Of a stretch of 64,000 nucleotides of DNA, positions 11,925 to 24,195 are shown piece after piece. This DNA is from Syngnathus acus (lineage: Eukaryota > Chordata > Actinopteri > Syngnathiformes > Syngnathidae): assembly GCF_901709675.1 (NCBI RefSeq), contig NC_051095.1:6785956-6849955 (forward strand), written 5' to 3'. Both the position numbers and the translations under genes were made by a program. The notes beneath the pieces are model-generated. The model worked only from the letters and a program-made list of their open reading frames with translations, did no database searches and was not told the origin of the DNA. Position 1 is the first letter of the stretch, and each line of letters begins with the position of its first letter.

Positions 11925-13440
11925 TGTCGACCTCCAGTCCTCGAGGGGCCGCGTTCCAATATGTTTTCCAAGTTACCCTCGTTAAACACACCTGCGTGAA
12001 AAGATTTTGGTCATTTTCACGTTCGGCATGAGCTAAAAGTTTTCACGCAGGTGCACTTAACGAGGGAATCACACGGACACTCCACTAGGTACACCGCCAT
12101 TTTCAAGTGTACCTAAAAACAGGCCACTTTATTAGGGAAATATCATGGTCAAAGGTCACAGGTGTCAAGCTCTAGTCCTCGGGCCGCGTTCCAATATGTT
12201 TTCCAAGTTACTCTCGTTAAACACACCTGCGTGAAAAGATTTTGTTCATTTTCACGTTCTGCAGGAGCTAAAACTTTTCACGCAGGTGCACTTAACGAGG
12301 GAGTCACACGGACACTACATTAGGTACACTGCCATTTTCAAGTGTACCTAATAACAGGCCACTTTATTAGGGAAATATCATGGTCACAGGTGTCAAGCTC
12401 TAGTCCTCGGGGCCGCGTTCCAATATGTTTTCCAAGTTACCCTCGTTAAACACACCTGCGTGAAAAGATTTTGGTCATGTTCACGTTCTGCAGGAGCTAA
12501 AACTTTTCACGCAGGTGCACTTAACGAGGAAATCACACGGACACTACATTAGGTACACTGCCATTTTCAAGTGTACCTAATAACAGGCCACTTTATTAGG
12601 GAAATATCTTGGTCACAGGTGTCAAGCTCTAGTCCTCGGGGCCGCGTTCCAATATGTTTTCCAAGTTACCCTCGTTAAACACACCTGCGTGAAAAGATTT
12701 TGGTCATTTTCACGTTCTGCAGGAGCTAAAACTTTTCACGCAGGTGCACTTAACGAGGAAATCACACGGACACTACATTAGGTACACTGCCATTTTCAAG
12801 TGTACCTAATAACAGGCCACTTTATTAGGGAAATATCTTGGTCACAGGTGTCAAGCTCTAGTCCTCGGGGCCGCGTTCCAGTATGTTTTCCAAGTTACCC
12901 TCGTTAAACACACCTGCGTGAAAAGATTTTGGTCATTTTCACGTTCTGCAGGAGCTAAAACTTTTCACGCAGGTGCACTTAACGAGGAAATCACACGGAC
13001 ACTACATTAGGTACACTGCCATTTTCAAGTGTACCTAATAACAGGCCACTTTATTAGGGAAAAATCATGGTCAAAGGTCACAGGTGTCAAGCTCTAGTCC
13101 TCGGGGCCGCGTTCCAATATGTTTTCCAAGTTACCCTCGTTAAACGCACCTGCGTGAAAAGATTTTGGTCATTTTCACGTTCTGCAGGAGCTAAAACTTT
13201 TCACGCAGGTGCACTTAACGAGGGAATCACACGGACACTCCACTAGGTACACCGCCATTTTCAAGTGTACCTAAAAACAGGCCACTTTATTAGGGAAATA
13301 TCATGGTCAAAGGTCACAGGTGTCAAGCTCTAGTCCTCGGGGCCGCGTTCCAATATGTTTTCCAAGTTACCCTCGTTAAACACACCTGCGTGAAAAGATT
13401 TTGTTCATTTTCACGTTCTGCAGGAGCTAAACGTAAAAAA
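11925..13440 (+). repeat. Tandem array of 229-236-bp hairpin-bearing units
   Basis: About six and a half copies. The word gtcaagctctagtcctcg begins near 12,163, 12,392, 12,621, 12,850, 13,086 and 13,322 (spacing 229, 229, 229, 236, 236), and a diverged first copy starts near 11,928. Each unit carries a hairpin: cctcgttaaacacacctgcg and gtgaaaag pair with cttttcacgcaggtgcac then ttaacgagg, around a roughly 40-base loop. The first copy starts ccaggggtgtcgacctccag, like the end of fish hAT elements. The last copy breaks off at about 13,430. Confidence 0.85.
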
Positions 13441-13454
13441 CACGTACAAAGCGA

Positions 13455-13590
13455 GGTTCCAAGTCTAAAAGCACATGCAAGTATACGCACACCTGGGATG
13501 GAACCAAATTCATACCGAGTAAGAGCCCATGTCACTAACCAGTCAGCTATTTCGACCTGGCAGCCCTTGGCAGTCTGCACTCTTTTGTAC
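13455..13590 (-). repeat. Reverse copy of the tRNA-like segment
   Basis: The reverse complement reads gtacaaaagagtgcagac, then gaaatagctgactggttagtg, and matches 11,554-11,660 with substitutions. The box-B match is degraded here (ggttccatccc). It adjoins copy B exactly as the forward segment adjoins copy A. Confidence 0.6.
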
Positions 13591-14985
13591 TAGTGATGTG
13601 CATTCCAGTTCTTAAATGAACTGAATCTTTAGAATCCGTTCACTCAAAAGGTTTGTTCAAAAGAATCATTCACCAAATCCTTCGCTACACTTTCTTGTTT
13701 ATTTATTCTTTTTTTTTTTCTTTTTTTTTACCTCGTGTAGTCTACCTATTGAAGTGTCCATGAGGTGTACCTACTCACAGGCCACTTCATTAGGGAAAAA
13801 TCACGGTCAAAGCTTCACGGAAAGTGAAAAGTGCCACACCCGCCCTCAACCCCACTTTCTGATTGGCTGTTTGATCTGTGACATCCTTCGGACACTCTAT
13901 TAGGTACACCGCCATTTTCAGGTTCGTTCGCGAAGATTCACGTGTGAGTGACAGACGCTGTTGCTGCTATGCCAGCCGACACACGTTATGCCGACATTGA
14001 TGTTTTAATTTTGTATTTGTTGGATTGTAGTTGATGGTATTATATCGAATGTGTTTGTGTTTGAATAAAAGGTTGAAAAAAAATCCGTTATGCCGACATT
14101 TGTTATTTTGGGGGACATCAACTCATATAACAACATAAAACACATATTGTCATATAAAGCAGTTAATCAAATGTCTGATTTTTATGTTTGAATTGGCGAA
14201 TATAAAAACAAGGAATAAAACACCAGACAAGTTTTAACAATCATGTTTATTTAAAAAAAAAAAATCTATACATTAAAAGTAAATTTCAAACCAGCAATCT
14301 AATGTGAAATTGCTGTAAATATATTGGATAGCAATATTTAGGCGTATATATGCATACATGTTATTTAAAAACTACTATAAGTGTTATCAAATCAAGATTA
14401 CCCGAAGAGAAGCATAATCTCCCCGTTGTTGCATAACGGCGCATCCCTTCATGCAATAAAGTTAGCCGTTAACTTGGAGAAAACGTGCATACAAGAAGTG
14501 GTGTTTCAGTGAGTGGTTCTTTCTTTCCGTGGCAAATCATAAAGCTACATTCTGGCTTACATAGTTCACGCCAGGAGACGCAACACGTTCACTGACTGGT
14601 CCGTTGATGCACGGGAAGGCAGTTCACCCATTAACTCGTTCGCGAACGGGAAAGTCAAGATTCGTTCCTTCACTGATCCGTTCTCGCGATGAACTGGAAA
14701 TGCAAATCATTCACTCACTGACTCGTTCACTCACAGATCTGTTCAGTTAGTCAACGGGAATGGCAATTCACGACTTGTTCGTGAACGGCAAGTGACGTCA
14801 TTTTCTTCTTCGTTTTTGTTTTACGGCGAGGTGGCACCAGCTTCAATGCGCATTACCGACACCTACTGGTTGAAATCATATAAACTGAGAAAAGAACGAA
14901 TCACTTTAGGAAGTAATTTGTTCACTCTTGTTCACTGAAAAATAATTCGCTCTTTTGAACGAATCGTCCACTCACGAGCCAACAC
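13591..14985 (-). mobile_element. hAT-like element, copy B, inverted relative to copy A
   Basis: Starts with the same terminal word as copy A (tagtgatgtgcattccagtt). Its whole interior is the reverse complement of copy A, including the ccgttatgccgacatttg core, the gcttacatagttcacgccag block and the gattggctgtttgatctgtg block. The outer end near 14,985 has gttcactgaa and gaacgaatcgtccactcacg words but lacks the terminal tagtgatgtgc, so it is truncated or decayed. Confidence 0.65.
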
Positions 14986-16190
14986 TAACGCCAAGATGCA
15001 TTTGTATGGGCATATCCCAAAATGAAAATAGCAGCTTCATAAAAGTTGAAAGGAATATCAATCAAATGACTTGATTTTCAGAAAGAAAATTCAGTAGAAT
15101 ATGTACTGTTAATCCAATGTGATAATGAGCCATTCAAAAGCAAGTGGGTTTTGGTTGTGTAGTTTGTTGGAAATGCTAGAAAGTTGGGGCAACAGCCATT
15201 ACATTGCCTTCCAAATGATTATGCAAACCAAATTTTCTCTCATTTTCCTAAACAGTTTATTCAAATGGGATTATTTTCAAGTCGTCAACTGTTTTGAAAC
15301 AGTAGTTGGGGGGGGGGAAATCCAAACTATTCCATTTCAAATTACTTTCTAAAATCTAAAGAACTGAAGTGTTCACTGTTATTATTCGTTGGAGTTGAGT
15401 TTGCGTCAAGTATGAAGGTAATTCAACATCAAATCAGTGTTGTGAAAATCTGAGATTTGTCCAATTTTCAGTTATGAAGTAATTCCAGTAATCACCAGTG
15501 CATTGCTATACATATCACATGGAATCTTATCAGCAATAGCTTCAAAATATCAATTGTATAATCCTTTGTTATATGACGAAAGTAAAACAAGTGGGAGGAG
15601 CTTTGCAATTGGCTGTCTGAAGTTTTTGAGGCCTGTGCAAGGGGCACTTACAGGCACCGCCTGGGCACCTGGTTTCTCCCCTCCAGCTGAATACTTTGCG
15701 TCCATCTGTCTGTCATCACTTTGGCGAGCCATAAAGTTGAGAATGTTCATCATCGGCTGACAGGAAGTTCTCAAAGGAGATCCGTGAAAGACAAACGAGC
15801 GGCAAACGAGCAACGACATCTACTGCCGTGAAAAATACCATACGCCGTATCTATAGAAATGTCATCTGTCTTTTGGATTCAGTCGCCATCTGGCCAATAT
15901 TTCCCATTTATTTTTAAATTTTGTTCTTTGCAAATGTTGGACATCAACACCACTTTCCTAACTCCCACTGATTTACAGTAGCGGCCGCTTTATGTATGTT
16001 TCATTTGATTGATTTAGTATAAACACACAAATATACGGAATCCAACCATGTTAGTACTGCTAATTTTATTCATGTTAATAAATGTGACAGTTAAATTATC
16101 CATCAAGTTAGTCATGCTGATAAAAATGTTCATAGTTTTATTATATTGTTAAAGAGGAAGTCGACCGAAACATTTTCTTCACAATAATAC

Positions 16191-16270
16191 GGATGGATGG
16201 ATGGATGGATGGATGGATGGATGGATGGATGGATGGATGGATGGATGGATGGATGGATGGATGGATGGAT
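16191..16270 (+). repeat. (GGAT)n microsatellite, 20 copies
   Basis: Twenty uninterrupted ggat units. Such tails commonly follow the 3' end of a teleost SINE/LINE family, but the body of such an element is not evident next to this one. Confidence 0.95.
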
Positions 16271-19200
16271 GTCCATATCAAGAGACAGCCATTTTGTTGC
16301 TGTTGACTGAAAATGACATCACTGTTGCCAGGTTTCAGCCAATCACAGCTCACCAGTTCTGTGATTGGTTGTGACCTGGCAACCGTGATGTCTCCTGGAC
16401 CAGTTTCAAGGCATCGATTGACCACAAAAACAAAAAGTTCAAAATATGAGCATTTATATAAGCCCATACTGCAACAAAAAAATACCTGACAGCATCTCAA
16501 CATGGCACGACCCAAAAACGGCATGCCAATGCTAATTTGGTACCCTGAGGTAACCGTAGGACACATTGCTAATTTGGTCCGAGTAAACAAACGTGAGCGT
16601 TTAGGTGTTTAGGCTCTAATTGTTCTCACTGGGGAACACTTTAGGACCTGCACATGTCTCCTGGGGGGCCATGAGGGGTGTGGGGGACGTGCTTACAGGA
16701 AGAGCCTGGGGCGACGGACACACACACACACACACATATACACACCTGCAGACAAAGGGGGTGTCACATGAGCGCCCACACCCATCTGTCAAGGAGATTC
16801 TGGCGGGATGCGGTCCGGCAAGTTGGATCAGAACATCAAAAAGGCTTTTGATGGACAGGTGTGACGAGTGACGGACCACACTTCTCCGAATCTTCCGTGT
16901 GATGACATCATGAACACCTGCTCAGGGACCAACTTGACTCAGCGTCTTTTGGGTGTCACTTTCATTTTCATTGAGAGCCTTACTAATTCTCTTTCTTGTT
17001 GCCACTTCTTGCAGATCATCATGAAGTGTTGTGGGGGAGTGCATCAGGTAAGAACACACACTAAAACTTGGTTAGGCTGTCGAAAGTGAAGCTGGCATAG
17101 CTACACATAGTGGTCACATAGTGGTCATCATGCCAAAGTTTAATTGCTCCTTAATTAGTCTCCTTGTCGCCTGATTCTGTCACACACACTCGTGTGAGTG
17201 TGCGTCGCCTCCTTCCAAGCTGTTTCTTTGCTCACACAAAAAAACTCAAATCGTCACTTCTTTTCAACCTTCTGTTCTCCTCCTCTCATTTCCTGTCTTC
17301 CTTCATCCCCCTCAGCCACCCCTTTATACCACCATCCGCACCCCACAGCAAGTGTGAGTGCTTTAATTGTGCTGAGCTGGAATCAATTAAGTGTGGCATG
17401 AGCATGGGGTGTTTACACTACATACTCACACACACCATTGCGAAAATGCTCATTAGCATTAGCACTAACGTTTACGCCTCACTTGTGGGTAATACTCAAA
17501 TTTAGCCACATGCTTGCTCACTGGCTTTAATGATCATAAGAGATCATCACACACTAAGTGTCCGAATGACTCACGCATCATGTTGCGTCATCTCATGGCC
17601 ATCTCGCAAACTAACAACACATTAGTTGTCATCCAAGCGATACATTTATCAGCAGGTCTTATAGCTCTAGGATTATTTCCAGTCAGGGCTTGCTTGACTT
17701 TGAACTCCTGCCAGATGCAGGTACAATTTCATCAGAGGGTGAAACCATCACTGGAACTCACCACTCACAACCACAACTTGAAATTTAGGAGATATTCTGT
17801 CTTTTCCCCTCCAGGGATGTAAATGAAATGAACCACAGTTTACCAGTTGCTTTTTGTAGGTGTGAAAAGCAGGATTGAAGAGGATTTTATCTTCAAGATT
17901 GGAATACTTTTTTTTTCTTTATTTGCTCATATTTGACATAGTATATCATTGCTGTCGGGTGGAATTCCCCCTTCAAAATGTCATTTCGCAACTGTGCTTC
18001 CAGATAGCCGTAAAACCTATCGACGAATGAGGCCTATTGTTTGAGTTTGCTTTGTTTCTTCTTGTGCCAGAGTTCAAAGTGTCAGCAGGGGGCGACATCG
18101 GAGCCCGAAAAGGAGGCCTTGTTAGGTCAGGCCTTAATGGCGTTTAATGATGCTGTGAGAGGGAGGAGATGCCTCATGCCGCTGGGAACCGGATTATCCC
18201 GCTTTTGTCGCCTTGGACCAGCTCAGAGGCACCCACAATAACCCCTGCCCCTCAGGACCGAAGCGCCTCTTAGGCCCCCTGGGTCTATAACACCCCCAAC
18301 TGAAGAAAGAACAAGTCTTTTAACCCTCCATCACCGGGAAAACGTCCTGCCTTGTGACATCAGCTGCCGTCAGAAATCAGTGAGGTGATGTCATCAGATC
18401 ACATGCATATCACATGACGGATCTGATCGGAAATGTTGGACATGGGACATGATGGATGCGGTTGGTGATTAACACGGACGGACGTCTTGGCGCGGGCGAC
18501 CATGTTGATCGCGGGCACCCTTGTTGGTCACGTGACGCGTTGAACACTTGTGTGGGTGTTAAACGCGGCGTCAAAGAGATGAGCAGTCGCCATCTTGTCC
18601 CCTGTGCCAAAAAAGATTGAGAGGTCAGCAGATGGCCGCCTCTCGATTGCTCGCACCGCCGCCTCGGCGACCAGTCAGTGAGCTGCCGCAGGCGCATATG
18701 TTCTTCCCTGCAACAACCTGGCCGTTACAGGGCCACTTGTTTGGACAATTTGGGCGGCATGCAGAAAACCTCTGCGCTGATGTGAATATGAATCTATATG
18801 ATGTCTTCATTCATGTTGCGCATCTTTGTTTTTGCCTTCCTCAACCCCGCCTCCTTCAGCAGCAACAGGAGCAGACTCATTTGCTCAGTGAAAAACACCT
18901 GAATAGCCTCAGGCCGGGGTGACGCCGCACGCATGCATGTCAATTGATTTTACAGGAAGTTACTCACTTAAACACACTTCATATATGCGTGCGTGTGTCA
19001 TTATGTTTGCACGTGTTGTGTTCATGTGCATGCGCAGTGTGTTCTAATTTATAGTGTGCTTTGTGTCTCAATGTGTATGTGTGCATGGTAAAACGTGTTT
19101 TTTGTTGTTATTGTTGAGTGTTTTGCGTGTTGTTGTGTGCGCCCACGCCTGTGTGTATGTTGCATGATTGTATTGGGAACTGGAAAGTGCCCCCCCTCCC

Positions 19201-20309
19201 TCTCAGTTGCGCCCAGTCTTCTTGTTTGGCGTTAACACTTCAGATGTTCTCAGGATGCTGGGGGGGGGGGTGTTCATAAGAGGGCTTATGGGGGTGATAA
19301 TGAAGCTAACACCTTGTCACACACGCGTCCACACAACGAAAGAAGCATTTTGACTGATACTTCTTCAACTTTTTGAAGTCCTTACAAAGTTGTTGTTTTT
19401 TTTGGTAAAAGACAAATAAGGAAGGATAAATAAGAAGGCAAATATAATGAGCATCGATTATTTGAGAGTTTTTTTTTCTGGGAAAAGACAAATAAGGATG
19501 GATAAATAAGAAGGCAAATATAATGAGTGTCAATTATTTATAGATTTTTAAGGGCCTTCTGTGATTCAGTGTTTTTTAATTGTCTTTTTCATATATTTTG
19601 GTAAATTAACGTTACTCACTGTCATGAATGTAATGATGACAAAAGTAACACGATCAACGACACATTCTTAATGGAACATTTCATGATAACACACACAAAG
19701 ATTAATAAACAAGTGTGTTTGTAAATGCATGTGTATTGTAATAAAGGTTAATTAGCATGACACTCGTGCCAACATGTTTAACACGCCCCAGCCTTGGTAT
19801 CGCTTCCTTGGTCACATGAGCAAAATTGAGCGCCCAAAACAATAATGCGTACTTACAGCTAACCAGGAATACCAACAACACGTGAGCTCACTCCTAAAAT
19901 TGTTAAATCAAATATCATTATGGATGATGAGTATCACTATGATAATGATGACAATTATTGCTATTTTTATTATTATTTATTGTGGGTTTTTTTCCACAAA
20001 AATGTGTGTGTGTGTCTGTGTGTGGGGGGGAGACCGTTACATACACAGACAAATACTCACTTGCAAACAAATGCACACACATGCACACATTTTTAAAAAA
20101 TAAATAAATACAGTGACAAATGTACAAAGACACACACGTACAACGTCTTGTAGCTGTGCGCGCAATTTGTGTGCATGTGGGGAGAGTTGGTTTTGCGTTG
20201 GCATGGTTGCATTGGCCATCTGCGTCTGGCGCTGACATTGGCGCGAACCACAGTGGCTAATGACGCCTCATTAGACGTTGGCCATGATGGCTCCATCAGA
20301 GTGTCACTT

Positions 20310-22105
20310 CTTCACAGCTAAATGGCTGAAAATGTAAAATGGCTAAACAACTACATGGTTAAAGGGCCAAGGAGCTAAATAGATATGTGGCTCAAGGTAA
20401 AGGTCTTAATTGTTAAACAGCTAAGCAGATACATGGCCAGCATGCTAAAGAGTTAAACCGCTAAATGGTTAATGGATATGACAATGGAATACGCCAGCAT
20501 GCTGTAGCAGTCAGGATGCTAACAGCCATACCTATGTGGCGACCATGTTGGCAGGGGCATTGACATTGCAATTAAATTGAAATTTGCCTTTTTCTCAACA
20601 GATTTTTGTGAGAATCACTTTTTTGTAAAAGCCATGATTTTTGCTGACAGCAGAAATGATTGTTATCGCTCACCCCACATATGCGGTGATGACTTTGCCG
20701 GTAATATCCATGAATTAAACGGCTAAATGGCAACAGAGCTAAATGACAAAACAGCTATAATGCTAGCTATATGGCTAAACAACTCAACGGTTCAACTGTC
20801 AAAAAGCCAAATAATCTATATGCTAAAAGGGTAAACGACTAAATGCCCAAAGGACAGCCGATAAGGCAAATGGTTCAAAGGCCATATTGATAAACAGCTG
20901 AACGAATAAACCAGAACCAGATTTTTCCTTCATAAAGGGAAATGTACTTTCGGCAGTTTGCAAACATATTTGATTAAGGCTGCATTAGACATATATAATC
21001 ATATCAATATAATTTCTAGTGTGCTCGTGTGGTGATTAATAAGTGGAAAGGAATGTGCAGGCTACAATGAATTTGTTCTCTACAAAGTATTGTGGAACAG
21101 GATGTCCAGACAGGGAGGATATCTCAAGGCCGGTGAGGAACAACTCGTCTTTGTGGTCCAGACACCTGTGCTGAGCAGGGGAAAAACCCAAACGAGGAGG
21201 AGACGACCATCGACCATCGACCAATCACCACACAATATTTTGCATGCTTGAATATTCATATTGTGTTTCTTTAAAACTGGGCAACCCGGAAGAATGTGTT
21301 GTCTCTTGATGGTCACAAGAACACACGAATCTTAGTGTGAGGGACCCGGGGGACCCAGGCGCCTGTATTAGTTTGCTTTGTCAGGATTAAACAATTGGTA
21401 AATTCGGCCTAATTGATTTATTGGTCTTCTCTTTGACAGAACGAACTCGCAAAATTGTTAGGTGTACCAGTGTGTGGATTAGGACATAACGATTCATGTG
21501 TTAAGTGTTGATCGTAATTTGGAGTCAGATCAATAACTAAAATCCGTAGCCTAACATTCACAAGAAACAGAACCTTCTTTTAAAGGGAACGACAATTTTC
21601 CTTACACAGATGAGGCATGAGCAGTTTGCACATTGATCCGTATGTATGTCTGTCGTTTCATTTGTCTATCTGTCCATGGCTGCCATACTGATACAGCAGC
21701 TGGAGATTCAAAGGTCAAGCTTGTTCTGTGTGGAGCCGCTTGTCGACAATGACGGGCAGGAGACAGTCCAGCGGGAGGCAATCCAGGTGGCCATCTGCAG
21801 CTCGGCGCCATTTGTGTGGGTGAAAAAAATGAAGCTTCTTTTTACAGAGCTGACTACAAACGCATCTCATACACACAAACACAGCTAAATTGCTAAATGG
21901 CCAAGCAGTTAAAACAGCTAACTGATTAAACAGTCAAAGTGCTAAATGGCAACAAGGTTAAACACCTAAACTACTAAATTCACAGGTGCTAAAAAGCTAA
22001 CTGGCTAAAAGGTTAAACAGATAAATGGCTACATAGCCAAACATAATGGAGAAACGGCCCAAGGCTTAATAGCTAGATGTCTAAACAGGCAAATGTTTAG
22101 AAATG
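20310..22105. repeat. Three patches of a decayed short repeat built on GCTAAATGG / TTAAACAGC
   Basis: Patches at 20,310-20,480, 20,715-20,920 and 21,885-22,105 consist mostly of 8-11-bp words such as gctaaatgg, gctaaacaac and ttaaacagc. Copies are imperfect and unit length drifts. The sequence between the patches is ordinary. Confidence 0.65.
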
Positions 22106-23454
22106 TATTCATCATGGTGACTTTTTCATTTTTTTTTTTTTTATTGTGCATCATCACCTTCATGTCAAGTTTTGATTGGGGCTAATGATGTGAGATTTGT
22201 GTGTTCAGTCTAAATAAAAATACTCATCTTATGCGGAAGACACAACAACCACGCGTTCCAGCCTCAAATTAATGTTAGGTTTTTGTGTTGTTGTTGTTGT
22301 TGTGTTGCTTCAGATTTCCAAAGAGTCTGCTAATAATAGTTGTGCGATCGGTTACGTGTTGTTGCCAGCGGAGTTGTAAAGTTGTAATGTGAAGCATATG
22401 CAGCCCAATCTGTTGCGTTATTTATTGCAAATGCGCGTGACCGTTTCACGCGTCATCTTTGAGCGCTGCATGACTCTAATTAACGCATCATTAAAAGCAT
22501 AATTCGTATCATTATCCTTTCGCACTCCGCCAGCCAGCAGCCAAGCGACGAGGCGGCAAAGAAAATGTGTCTGTGAAGAAGCCAATTTGGAAGCAGAAAG
22601 AACCAAAAGCAACGGCAAATACACCAACTATCATCGTTACTGGATCATTAGATTTGATCAATCTATGGCAGATAATTACAAAATCATACGAGGAAACAAC
22701 ATTTATTCTGATGTGTGTATCACACAATTTAAAGGTCCGGTTATACAAGAAGTGTTTGGCAGTAGGTCACCACCATTTGCCAACATCAATAATTTTAAGC
22801 AACAAAGATGTGGAACCGATATTTGCGTGATTAGCATTGTCTGTAATTTTTCCCATACAAATTGGATAAATCGTGTTGTTCAGAAGACATACATTGGACT
22901 TGTAGATTAAGATTACAATTGGTTCTAACTAGCAGTGGTAGGCTAGCCCAAATAGGGTTTCAAATTGAAGTTAGGGTTGCAAATTAAGGTTGGGTTAGGG
23001 TTTAGGAATAGAGGTTAGGGACAGGCGATAAGTTTAGGGTTATTGGTTGAGTGTCGTGGTACGGTTTTAAACTAATGCCATCTTTTCATCTTCAGGTTAT
23101 AGAGTTTCAAAATAGGTTTTCTATTTAAAGTTACAGCAACGGAGCCAACCTGTGCATTTGAGTAATGTGAGTTGTCATCACATCGGGGGCCCTTTTTGAA
23201 TGGGAGGCGGCCATCTTTTGCACAGCAGCGTGGCGCTGAGGCAAATTGCTCGCTCGGACCTTTTGCATACAGGGGCGGGGCTAAAGAGGCCAAGCACAAA
23301 CAATTCGTTTAGTTTTTCATTGGTGTTGAAAGTTGAGTAATGTCCTTAGGTGTGTTAATGTTCACTCATTAACGGGGACAGTGAGAGTGGTCATTCAAAG
23401 ATTTCTTCGATTGTCCAGAATTGGATTAGCATTGTTCTTCAATATTCAAGACAC

Positions 23455-23770
23455 CTTCAACATGAAAAACTTAACAATATCAGTGACGACATGACATGAA
23501 CAGAAACTAATGACAACCCTCAAAAATATCAGCGACACGATTAACGATATGAGCAACACAAAAAACAGTGATGACAACATAGACATTGACATTAACAATG
23601 TTGACAACTACGACATCACTATATTAATCACATTAGCATGAATGACATAAATGCTCTGACTAATAATATTCCATCGCTAATGATATCAACCACAAACAAG
23701 ATTAACAATAATAATAACGACAAAGAGTGGGTAACATAAATGATACCGACGTCAATGTAACCAACATTGT
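23455..23770. repeat. Decayed GACAAC / GACATTAAC low-complexity repeat
   Basis: Words such as gacatgaacag, gatgacaacatagacattg and acattaacaatgttgacaac recur with strong strand asymmetry (G and A in fixed spacing). No exact period could be set by eye. Confidence 0.5.
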
Positions 23771-24063
23771 TAAACCACATCTGCAAATTTCATATAAACA
23801 CCCTGAAAATCAAAAACACTGACAACATAAGACATTAACGTCTATAACCTTCCTGAATCAATGGCGTTAACATTGGCTGTTCTATGATAATTAACCCTGT
23901 TCGCATAAAGTTCAGAGCAGAAGCTGCAAGACACACACACACGCACACACACGCACAAGCACTAACAAGTCAAAACCACCTCCACCTCATTTGAATACAA
24001 ATAGTGTGGGTAAAGTGTTAATTAACCTAACGAGCTTCAAATGTTCTCACACCCCATTGTCTT

Positions 24064-24137
24064 ACACACACACGCACACACACACACACGCATATATACG
24101 TATATGTACGTATGTATATATATATATTTATATATAC

Positions 24138-24195
<58 letters not shown>
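24064..24195. repeat. Compound (CA)n then (TA)n microsatellite
   Basis: An interrupted (CA)n tract (24,064-24,089) is followed by mixed tatacgta words and then about 80 bases of nearly pure (TA)n ending near 24,195. Confidence 0.9.

Noticed and set aside
11925-13440. CRISPR-like repeat-spacer array
   Set aside because: The units are 229-236 bp and conserved over their whole length with no unique spacers, in a vertebrate genome. This is a tandem satellite.
16780-16870. Possible exon HPSVKEILAGCGPASWIRT
   Set aside because: No acceptor or donor in a fitting phase and no recognised family; the frame is an isolated short stretch.
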